NCBI GenBank assembly: GCA_031279305.1
Contig: JAITIS010000078.1
Span: 1 to 22,855, forward strand
Direction of reading: 5' to 3'
Length of the DNA: 22,855 nucleotides
Source of the DNA: Candidatus Margulisiibacteriota bacterium
Lineage (GTDB): Bacteria; Margulisbacteria; Termititenacia; Termititenacales; Termititenacaceae
Part shown: piece after piece, positions 17,142-22,855 of the stretch
Position numbering within the stretch: the stretch's first letter is position 1
Layout: every line of letters begins with the position of its first letter
The notes under the pieces: model-generated
The model's database searches: none
Told to the model about the DNA's origin: nothing
Seen by the model: the letters and a program-made list of their open reading frames with translations, nothing else
Position numbers and translations under genes: made by a program

Positions 17142-18830
17142 TTACAGGTCTTCCGGTATAGCCAGATAACGCGCTGCTTCTTTGGCAATCTCCCGGAAGA
17201 CCGGCGCGGCGACGTATCCGCCGTAATAAGATTTTTTAGGATTGTCGATGACGACCAGTATGGTCAGGCGCGGCTTATTGCCGGGGATGATGCCGGCGAA
17301 AGAACTAATGTAGCTGCCGGGCAGATAGCCGCGGCCGCCGGGATTAACCCGCTGAGAGGTGCCGGTCTTGCCGCCAATAGAATACCCCGGTATACCGGCC
17401 AGCATACCGGTGCCTTTCTGCACGCATTCCTGCATCATCGCGCGGATATGCCACGCAGTCTGCGGCGTGATTATCCGCCGTGGGGAAATCTCCTGCGAAA
17501 AATCCTTGAGCAGGTCTCCTTTGTTGTTGGAAATATGACGGATTATTTTAGGCTGGACGTATACTCCGTCATTGGCGATAGCGTTAACAGCGGCGAGCAT
17601 TTGTAGCGGCGTGACACTGAAACCGTGCCCGTAGCCGGACACGGCCAGATCCAGCGGAACAGTCCGGTCTAGGGACTTAATCAATCCGGCCGATTCGCCG
17701 TAAAGTTCCAAACCGGTGCGCCGGTTAAGCTGAAATCTCTCCTGATATTCCCGCATTTTTTCTTTGCCCAGACCGAGGGCCAGCTTGGCCGCGGAAATAT
17801 TAAGCGACTCGCTGATTATTTCCTTGAGCGGGCGCGGTCTATCCGGGTCTTTGAGGGTATGGGATTCGCGGATAGTCTGCCCGGCGTAGGCAAAAGTATT
17901 GCCGTTGACGAAAACAGCGCCGGGCGTGACCAGCCCGCTGTCCAGCGCCGCGGCCACTGTAATCAGCTTGAAAACTGAACCCGGTTCGTAGACTGTCTGG
18001 ATGGCGCTGTTGCGCAAGTTTTCCGGCGGATAGGCGAAATAACGGGCGGGATCGTAATCCGGCAGAGAAACCATCGCCAGTATTTCGCCGCTTGCAGTGT
18101 CCATTATTATCACGCTGCCGCTGTCCGCCCGCTCTTCGCGCAGCGCCGCGGCCAGTTGTTTGCGGGCGGTGTATTGGAGGAATTCATCAATAGTAAGCGT
18201 GATATTGTCGCCGTCCCGCGCTTCTTTTAAGATGCGGTCGCTGACGTGCAATTCCCGCCCGGAAAGGTCTTTTTCGATAATCAGCTCTCCGGGTATGCCC
18301 TGCAAATATTTTTCCTGAGAAATTTCTAAACCTCCCGCGCCCTGATCATCCTGATCGACAAAGCCCAGCACACTGGAAGCCAGCTGGCCGCGCAGATAAA
18401 CCCGCTGCTGGCCGTGAATCAGATGCACGCCGCTCAGTTTTAAGTTTTTTATTTTTTCGGCTTCCTGGGCGCTTATCCGGCGTTTGAGGCGGATAAAGCG
18501 GTTTTTGTCTTTGATCTGCTCGAGCACTTCAGATTTTTTCAGATTAAGCGCGGTGGCCAGCTGTTCGGCTGCGCTGGAGGCATCGGCTATTTCCCGGCAA
18601 GTGACATCCACGGAATAGGCGTCAATACTGGACGCCAGCAGAATGCCATTGCGGTCGGTGATGTTGCCGCGCTTGGCCGGCAGCGCGCTGGTTTGACGGA
18701 TCTGCTGCAAGGATAGTTTTTTGTAGTAAGTCTGCCGGTAGATTTGCAGGTAAAATACCCGTCCGGCCACGGCTAAAAATAACGCTAAAAAAATACAGCT
18801 GAAAATTTTTACTCTGCCGGACGCAATCAT
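17142..18830 (-). CDS. ftsI: Septal peptidoglycan transpeptidase FtsI (class B penicillin-binding protein)
   Basis: This 562-residue class B PBP has a short cytoplasmic start, one membrane anchor (about 8-28), a non-catalytic domain beginning with the conserved RGNITDRNGILLA, and a C-terminal transpeptidase domain. The catalytic triad of motifs is present: S-V-F-K (Ser285-Lys288), S-L-N (342-344) and K-T-G (488-490, in GGKTGTSQ). There are no PASTA domains at the C-terminus, unlike many Gram-positive PBP2x/SpoVD proteins. It cross-links septal peptidoglycan with FtsW; its place behind rsmH and an FtsL-like gene favours FtsI over the elongation enzyme PBP2. GGAGG lies 7 nt before the ATG, and the start overlaps the ftsL stop as ATGA. 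Unlike the usual order, no murE follows. Confidence 0.95.
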   Translation of the reverse strand: MIASGRVKIFSCIFLALFLAVAGRVFYLQIYRQTYYKKLSLQQIRQTSALPAKRGNITDRNGILLASSIDAYSVDVTCREIADASSAAEQLATALNLKKSEVLEQIKDKNRFIRLKRRISAQEAEKIKNLKLSGVHLIHGQQRVYLRGQLASSVLGFVDQDDQGAGGLEISQEKYLQGIPGELIIEKDLSGRELHVSDRILKEARDGDNITLTIDEFLQYTARKQLAAALREERADSGSVIIMDTASGEILAMVSLPDYDPARYFAYPPENLRNSAIQTVYEPGSVFKLITVAAALDSGLVTPGAVFVNGNTFAYAGQTIRESHTLKDPDRPRPLKEIISESLNISAAKLALGLGKEKMREYQERFQLNRRTGLELYGESAGLIKSLDRTVPLDLAVSGYGHGFSVTPLQMLAAVNAIANDGVYVQPKIIRHISNNKGDLLKDFSQEISPRRIITPQTAWHIRAMMQECVQKGTGMLAGIPGYSIGGKTGTSQRVNPGGRGYLPGSYISSFAGIIPGNKPRLTILVVIDNPKKSYYGGYVAAPVFREIAKEAARYLAIPEDL

Positions 18831-19114
18831 TGGCTGGCCTCCGATCTGCTTTTGAGAATAAAACGGACATTGCGCGGGCGAATCATCCCTAGACGCACCG
18901 CCTGAGTGTCCAGATATTCTAGCCCGGTGTAGCGCGCCAGTTCTATTTCCAGTTTTTCGTGCTCATAATTGAGCGCGCGGATTTCTGCTTCCAACTCTAC
19001 GATCTGATTGTTCGTGTTCATTACGTGTATCTGCCGGACGAGAAACAGCACAGCCAACAGCACTGAAACAGTGATGGCGGTTAAAATAATTTTGGCCAGT
19101 GTCTTATCCGGCAT
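18827..19114 (-). CDS. ftsL: FtsL-like cell-division protein
   Basis: This 95-residue bitopic protein has a short cytoplasmic N-terminus, one membrane segment (about 8-26), then a heptad-like coiled coil (NNQIVELEAEIRALNYEHEKLEIELARY) and a short C-terminal domain with LDTQAVRLGMIRP. That layout and its place between rsmH and ftsI identify FtsL, which joins FtsB and FtsQ to activate FtsWI. FtsL sequences are poorly conserved, so the call depends mostly on architecture and synteny. I chose the ATG at 19114 because GGAG (19124-19121) is 6 nt upstream; an in-frame TTG at 19126 lacks a suitable ribosome binding site. The gene overlaps the rsmH end by 11 bp and the ftsI start by 4 bp. Confidence 0.85.
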   Translation of the reverse strand: MPDKTLAKIILTAITVSVLLAVLFLVRQIHVMNTNNQIVELEAEIRALNYEHEKLEIELARYTGLEYLDTQAVRLGMIRPRNVRFILKSRSEASQ

Positions 19115-19982
19115 ATTTGGCTCCAAGGCGCAGTTTGGCCGAACGCGCGCGCTGGTTGTTTTTTATTTCCGCCGCGCCGGCTGTCAGCGGTTTTTTGGTA
19201 ATTATGCGCAAAACATTTTGTTTTTGCAGACCGCGAAAAGTATTTTTTACCAGCCGATCTTCCAGCGAGTGAAAAGAAATCACCGCGAGCCGACCATCCG
19301 GTTTTAGATAATTGGCGGCCGCGGTCAGGGCTTGCTCTATGACGGCCAGCTCCTGATTTACCTCTATGCGCAGGGCCTGAAAAACTCTGGCCAGAGAGGC
19401 CGTGCGGGTGGAATAGCCGCCGCTGGCAGAACGCATAATAATTTTTCTTAACTGCGCGCTGGAGTTTAGGCTGTTTTGCCGGCGTTCCGCGCAGATATTA
19501 CGGGCGATGCGCCTAGAATAACGTTCTCCGCTATAAACGTAGATAAGATCGGCCAGCTCTTTTTCCGTGTAAGTGTTTACTATTTCCGCCGCGGTGAGGC
19601 CGCCGGCTTCCATGCGCATATCCAGCGGACAATCTGTTTTCCAGCTGAAACCTCGCTCCAGAATATCGAGCTGAAAGGATGAAACGCCTAGATCAAAAAG
19701 CGCGCCGTCGAGCGCTTGAATGTTTTTGGCGGCCAGTGCTTTCCCTAGATCAGAAAAATTGCTCCGCACAAATTCTATGTTTGGATAACGATCCAGCACG
19801 CCAGCGGCATATTGCCGCGCGCGCTGGTCTCTGTCTATAGCTATTATCCGGCCGCGCGCCCCAATCTTCTCCGCTATAGCCGCGGAGTGGCCGCCCCCGC
19901 CCATAGTGCAATCCGCAATAATCATTCCGGGACGCAGGTTCAGCCCCGACAATACCTCAGCCAGCAAGACAGGGATGTGCAT
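19104..19982 (-). CDS. rsmH: 16S rRNA (cytosine-1402-N4)-methyltransferase RsmH (MraW)
   Basis: From the ATG at 19982 this is a 292-residue RsmH, slightly shorter than the usual 305-315. Signatures are the opening HIPVLLAEVL, the AdoMet-binding motif DCTMGGGGHS (24-33), FDLGVSSFQLD, GFSW followed by PLDMRM, and VISFHSLEDRLVK near the C-terminus. It methylates C1402 in the ribosomal P-site and is the classical early gene of the dcw cluster. The frame is open for 18 codons upstream, but those codons lie inside the patatin gene and the family start is at HIPV, so I use 19982. Only 1 nt separates it from the patatin stop. There is no strong Shine-Dalgarno, so it probably depends on coupled translation. 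The usual mraZ is not upstream. Confidence 0.95.
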   Translation of the reverse strand: MHIPVLLAEVLSGLNLRPGMIIADCTMGGGGHSAAIAEKIGARGRIIAIDRDQRARQYAAGVLDRYPNIEFVRSNFSDLGKALAAKNIQALDGALFDLGVSSFQLDILERGFSWKTDCPLDMRMEAGGLTAAEIVNTYTEKELADLIYVYSGERYSRRIARNICAERRQNSLNSSAQLRKIIMRSASGGYSTRTASLARVFQALRIEVNQELAVIEQALTAAANYLKPDGRLAVISFHSLEDRLVKNTFRGLQKQNVLRIITKKPLTAGAAEIKNNQRARSAKLRLGAKYAG

Positions 19983-19983
19983 T

Positions 19984-20805
19984 TTAACCGACAGCGCGTT
20001 TAATCCGGTCGATTGTGCTCTCTGTCTCTGTTTCACCGGCCGCGATCAGCTTGTGGTAAAAATCTTTGCCCGGTTTGACAGCCGGCGGGATATACTCCCG
20101 CAGCGGTTCAATCATAATGGGATTGTATCTGGCGTAGCGCTCCATATTGGCCAGCTCGTATATGTCGTAACCGCGGGAAAATATCTGCACCAGATTTTGC
20201 GGCAGGGATGGCATCGGCTGGCGGGAAATCACATTTACGCCGATATAAACATCCGGCTGGTGTTTGGCCAGCGTGCTCAGCGGTATGTTGTTGACCAGAC
20301 AGCCGTCGACCAGATAATGCTCTTTGTATTTGGTGGGCGTGAAAACACCGGGCACCGAACAGCTGGCCGCGACCGCCAGCGCGATCTCTTCCTCCGGCCG
20401 CTCAAAAACATATTCCTGTCCGGAGATCAGATCACTGGCAGAAATACTCAGAGGAATTTTAGTCTCCCGGAAATACTGGACAGGCAGACGCTCCGCCAGA
20501 TATTTTTGCAGCTTGACCGGATCAAAAAGCCCCTGGAGATTGAAGCTGATCCGGGCTATTTTGAGCCAGTCGATACTGAGGGCTATTTCCTCGATTGCCT
20601 CCGCGTTTAACCCGGCGGCCCAAAGTGCCGCGGCTATAGAACCGGCGCTGGTGCCGGCGATGCAGTGTATCGGTATTTGATATTTAGCCAGCGTTTTTAG
20701 CACGCCGACATTGGCCAGTCCGCGCATACTGCCGCCGCCCAGCGCCAATCCTACTTTGGCTTGTCCAGTCCGCCGGAAAAAACGCCAGAATTTCCGCCAG
20801 CTCAT
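19984..20805 (-). CDS. Patatin-like phospholipase (RssA-type)
   Basis: This is a 273-residue serine acyl hydrolase of the patatin family. The oxyanion-hole motif GGGSMRG (23-29), the nucleophile elbow GTSAG (Ser53) and the DG of the Ser-Asp dyad (Asp167, in LVDGCLVNN) are all intact, so it should be active. It has no signal peptide, and the basic, aromatic N-terminus (SWRKFWRFFRRTG) could bind the inner membrane. Family members cleave acyl groups from phospholipids; the actual substrate cannot be read from sequence. AAGGAGG lies 7 nt upstream of the ATG, one of the best ribosome binding sites in the window. The start overlaps the stop of the secreted small protein by 4 bp. It takes the place where mraZ is often found before rsmH. 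Confidence 0.93.
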   Translation of the reverse strand: MSWRKFWRFFRRTGQAKVGLALGGGSMRGLANVGVLKTLAKYQIPIHCIAGTSAGSIAAALWAAGLNAEAIEEIALSIDWLKIARISFNLQGLFDPVKLQKYLAERLPVQYFRETKIPLSISASDLISGQEYVFERPEEEIALAVAASCSVPGVFTPTKYKEHYLVDGCLVNNIPLSTLAKHQPDVYIGVNVISRQPMPSLPQNLVQIFSRGYDIYELANMERYARYNPIMIEPLREYIPPAVKPGKDFYHKLIAAGETETESTIDRIKRAVG

Positions 20806-21224
20806 TGCGCCGCCTCCTTGATAAACCAGATCGATTCCAGACGGTTTTCCGCGGATATTTTGGCCACGATTATATGTCCTGATCTTTGCCAGACCAGCCC
20901 GTCTTTTTCCAGAGCGTATTTATCGCCCCACAGCGCGGTCAGCTCGCTTTTGAGCGAGCCGATTTTTAAGCCCTGATATATTTCGCTGGCGTAATGTTTG
21001 GAAAAAAAAGCCCGATAAAAACGGTTATTATATATGTAGTAGTAGCTGTCCTCATAAACAAAAACTATATCATCCAAATCAGCTTTTTCCTGCCGTACGG
21101 GAAAAATCGCGTTGGGTATGCCCCGGCGCTGAATCAGCTCCACGTGTGTCGATCCCAGCTCCTCAGCCACCCCGGCAAAAGCAAACGCCAGCAGAATTAA
21201 AAAACTGAATTTTAGCAAAGCCAT
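20802..21224 (-). CDS. Small secreted protein, possibly SmpA/OmlA (BamE)-like
   Basis: This 140-residue protein has a clear signal peptide (MALLKFSFLILLAFAFAGVA, cleavage near residue 20), so it is periplasmic or envelope-bound. It has no lipobox Cys. Two segments look like a repeated small unit: ELGSTHVELIQRRGIPN (22-38) and GLKIGSLKSELTALWGDKY (85-103). Each has Gly-x-Ser/Thr, a helix, then Gly before a strand region, and the second is followed by Y/W-rich strands and ENRLESIWF. That resembles the helix-then-sheet fold of SmpA/OmlA/BamE-like domains; this is inference. Start: GAGGGG almost abuts the ATG at 21224 (1 nt), whereas the TTG at 21218 would be at a normal distance, so either could be used. 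First gene of the patatin-rsmH-ftsL-ftsI run. Confidence 0.75.
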   Translation of the reverse strand: MALLKFSFLILLAFAFAGVAEELGSTHVELIQRRGIPNAIFPVRQEKADLDDIVFVYEDSYYYIYNNRFYRAFFSKHYASEIYQGLKIGSLKSELTALWGDKYALEKDGLVWQRSGHIIVAKISAENRLESIWFIKEAAQ

Positions 21225-21298
21225 ACCCCTCGGAAATTATAACATAATCCGGGTATGTTTGAGGGCGCGGGCGGGTAATATAGCAGCGGGGGGATTTT
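21225..21298. promoter_or_regulatory. Divergent promoter region with an extended -10 box on the minus strand
   Basis: This 74 bp region lies between the minus-strand envelope/division block and a plus-strand small ORF. On the minus strand TGTTATAAT (complement of 21244-21236) is a perfect extended -10 element (TG-n-TATAAT), 11 nt before the ATG at 21224; no good -35 is needed or seen. On the plus strand TAATAT (21276-21281) may be a weak -10, and a G-run (21288-21293) is the ribosome binding site of the 66-residue ORF. This is the likely promoter for the whole block down to ftsI. Confidence 0.5.
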
Positions 21299-21499
21299 AT
21301 GAAAAAGCTCGTTTTATCTCCTGAAGATCTGGCGGCGCTGGGTGATTTCCGGTCCAAAAATATCTCGGTCGGAGCGCTGTCGGTAGTGTTCAGCCGGATC
21401 AATCAAAATGACCGCATATCTCCGCAGGAAAAATATTACCTTAAAAAAATTTTGGTCGATAATATCAACAACGCTTTTCTGCGCGGGCAGGGCGGTTAA
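21299..21499 (+). CDS. 66-residue unrecognised protein
   Basis: I do not recognise this protein. It is supported as a gene by an ATG preceded by a G-rich ribosome binding site (about 21288-21293, 5 nt gap), by codon use like its neighbours, and by filling a space between two promoters. It has no signal peptide or membrane segment. Composition and spacing suggest two or three helices (SPEDLAALGDF, ISPQEKYYLKKILVDNINNAFL), which could form a small dimerising or DNA/protein-binding bundle, but no helix-turn-helix or metal motif is visible. Confidence 0.6.
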   Translation: MKKLVLSPEDLAALGDFRSKNISVGALSVVFSRINQNDRISPQEKYYLKKILVDNINNAFLRGQGG

Positions 21500-21564
21500 A
21501 AATTCTCCTTGTCTCCCCGCTGCTTATAATATAGAATAATAGCCGGGGGAAATCACTTACTTAA
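21500..21564 (+). promoter_or_regulatory. Promoter region of the right-edge secreted-protein gene, with flanking imperfect inverted repeat
   Basis: TATAAT at 21525-21530 is a perfect -10 box 34 nt before the ATG at 21565; the -35 is weak (TTCTCC, 16 bp upstream). CCCCGCT (21515-21521) and AGCCGGGG (21541-21548) can pair with one bulged base around the -10 box. The right arm is also the only Shine-Dalgarno-like sequence, about 14 nt from the start codon. Confidence 0.4.
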
Positions 21565-22855
21565 ATGAAAAAAATTTTCAAACTGTTGGCGCTGGCAGTG
21601 CTGTTGCTGTGTAGTCTTTGGGCGGACTTGACGGTGACTTACGGGACAAAAGCCACGGAAATTAATATGGGGCAAAATAAGGCAGTGCTGGTATTTGATG
21701 TTGCTGGCAGTGATACTTTTACAGGTATATCCCTGAGAAATGACAGCGACGTGCCGTTTTATAAGTATGGTGTTGACCGGGTGGAGTTGCGCAGCGGAGT
21801 GGATAATGATGGCAGCGGTGGTTCGTCTATTGCCAGTAAAGCTTTTGCCACGAATGAGCTGCCTGCCACGGAGCTAAATTTATCTTTTTCTCCTCCTGCT
21901 GGTGCGGGCAGATATGCGGTTATATATAACATTTCTGCTGAAGCTAAAAAATATACTCCTAAAGACAGCAGTTCTTATGTGTATGCCAAGGCGTATCTGA
22001 CAGGTGTGGCCACAGCCAATGGCACATATGAGCCGACAGACACCGGTTTTAGTAACGTGGACGTGGTAGTCTGGGCCGCCGGTTTGATAAATTTACCGGA
22101 TAAAGTAAAGAATATGCTGCAGAGTAATAATATCGTGGCGCCGGACTCGCTGGTGCCTATGCTGACATTTACTTTAAGAGCAGAAGGATATCCGGCTACC
22201 ATTAACTATGTAAGTATAAGCAGTTCCGGTAATTTTGCGACGGACCAGACAAATGGAGACGAGATGGTTAAAGAAGTTATTTTATTGGCCGATGAAGATG
22301 GTATTGGCGATTACGGCGGATTGAGCCGGGAAAATATAGTTTGCCGTTTGGATTTGACAACGTCGCATACTGGAGATCACGATGAGATAAAATTGTCGCT
22401 TAATCAGGTGGTTACGCTCAGTGCTTATGCCACCTCTGGCGGAATATCTAATAAACAGGTCTCGGAAAAAAAATTCTGGGTTTTGTATAGACTGGGCAAG
22501 GGTATCCCCCGTGATACCCAGCTATCCTGCAGTTTGATTGGTGGCAATGCCGGAGAACTACGCGGCGATTTTCCGGTGGGTAATGTGTCTACTGTGGTTA
22601 AAGATTATGACGCCAGATTGATTTCTGTTGTCCCAGCGGATGCATATAATGTGGTATCCGGGGAGCGCGGCATTAAAATGCTGGAGTTCTCCTATGATGT
22701 TAAGCACGAGATCAAAGATGTTACTCTAGAGATATATAACGGCGGTGGCACTTTTGCTCCGCGCAACAGCGACAAGGGAGTTAATCGCGTTTACTTGTAT
22801 AAAAAAAATGTAAACGACAATACTTTGCTGGCCGTGGGCGATATTTCTTCTACCA
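21565..22855 (+). CDS. Secreted surface-type protein, 3'-truncated by the window edge
   Basis: An open frame of 430 codons runs from the ATG at 21565 to the last base without a stop. An in-frame TAA lies directly upstream, so the start is secure. Residues 1-20 (MKKIFKLLALAVLLLCSLWA) are a signal peptide; no lipobox fits. The mature part is beta-rich with many Gly, Ser, Thr and Asp residues, consistent with tandem Ig- or jelly-roll-like domains of an exported surface protein. One Asp-rich turn, DEDGIGDYGG (near 243-252), resembles calcium-binding loops of the thrombospondin-3/dockerin kind, but only one copy is visible. I do not recognise a family. The base composition is AT-richer than the division genes beside it. 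It could be the first gene of a surface or adhesin locus lying to the right. Confidence 0.8.
   Translation, partial: MKKIFKLLALAVLLLCSLWADLTVTYGTKATEINMGQNKAVLVFDVAGSDTFTGISLRNDSDVPFYKYGVDRVELRSGVDNDGSGGSSIASKAFATNELPATELNLSFSPPAGAGRYAVIYNISAEAKKYTPKDSSSYVYAKAYLTGVATANGTYEPTDTGFSNVDVVVWAAGLINLPDKVKNMLQSNNIVAPDSLVPMLTFTLRAEGYPATINYVSISSSGNFATDQTNGDEMVKEVILLADEDGIGDYGGLSRENIVCRLDLTTSHTGDHDEIKLSLNQVVTLSAYATSGGISNKQVSEKKFWVLYRLGKGIPRDTQLSCSLIGGNAGELRGDFPVGNVSTVVKDYDARLISVVPADAYNVVSGERGIKMLEFSYDVKHEIKDVTLEIYNGGGTFAPRNSDKGVNRVYLYKKNVNDNTLLAVGDISST

Noticed and set aside
19906..20610. 234-codon plus-strand open frame opposite rsmH and patatin
   Set aside because: It runs antisense to conserved catalytic motifs of both genes and has no ribosome binding site.
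21515..21548. CCCCGCT / AGCCGGGG inverted repeat as a terminator for the 66-residue ORF
   Set aside because: The loop is 19-20 nt, the stem has a bulge and no T-run follows; it surrounds a perfect -10 box, so a regulatory role is more likely than termination.
1..22855. CRISPR arrays, tRNA or rRNA genes, insertion sequences, att sites
   Set aside because: The gaps between genes are at most about 115 bp and none shows direct-repeat arrays, cloverleaf-like segments, or terminal inverted repeats flanking a transposase.

Overview
This window reads as chromosome of a diderm (Gram-negative-type) bacterium. It encodes a very large secreted protein with a predicted outer-membrane barrel and a C-terminal Phe, a periplasmic lytic transglycosylase, divisome genes and several signal-peptide proteins. 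No rRNA or marker protein places it in a phylum. The mix of conserved housekeeping genes with unfamiliar large surface proteins suits an uncultured candidate lineage (a Margulisbacteria- or Elusimicrobia-like guess), but that is only a guess. Gene density is very high: the longest gap is about 115 bp, and stop/start overlaps of the ATGA or GTGA type occur again and again. No rRNA, tRNA, CRISPR array, IS element or phage gene was seen.

Layout. Positions 1-2289 hold the 3' part of a large, AT-rich, unrecognised protein with a helical-repeat-like N-terminal half. A plus-strand block follows: hemW (2405-3481), translationally coupled to an 1815-residue outer-membrane protein (3478-8925), then a Slt-type lytic transglycosylase (8967-10715). 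Its stop codon overlaps the stop of a convergent gene (10712-12643) that joins an EF-hand to a caspase-like (clan CD) domain, the most interesting gene here. Divergent from that gene is the plus-strand block ruvB-hisB-ftsH (12698-16167), with ruvB and hisB overlapping.

The rest is mostly minus strand. An unrecognised protein with a possible TraB/ChaN/erythromycin-esterase-like pattern (16172-17080) lies downstream of a five-gene block. Read in the direction of transcription, that block is: secreted BamE/SmpA-like small protein (21224-20802), patatin-like phospholipase (20805-19984), rsmH (19982-19104), ftsL-like (19114-18827) and ftsI (18830-17142). Every junction overlaps or is separated by 1 nt. 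This is the start of a dcw (division and cell wall) cluster, with no mraZ in front and no mur genes after ftsI. On the plus strand at the right end are a 66-residue orphan ORF and the 5' part of a secreted surface-type protein that runs off the window.

Functional theme: envelope building and turnover (ftsI, ftsL, rsmH, slt, ftsH, the large OMP, the BamE-like protein, patatin) with a few unrelated housekeeping genes (hemW, ruvB, hisB). The caspase-like gene and the two edge genes are visibly more AT-rich than the housekeeping genes and are the best candidates for lineage-specific or acquired material.
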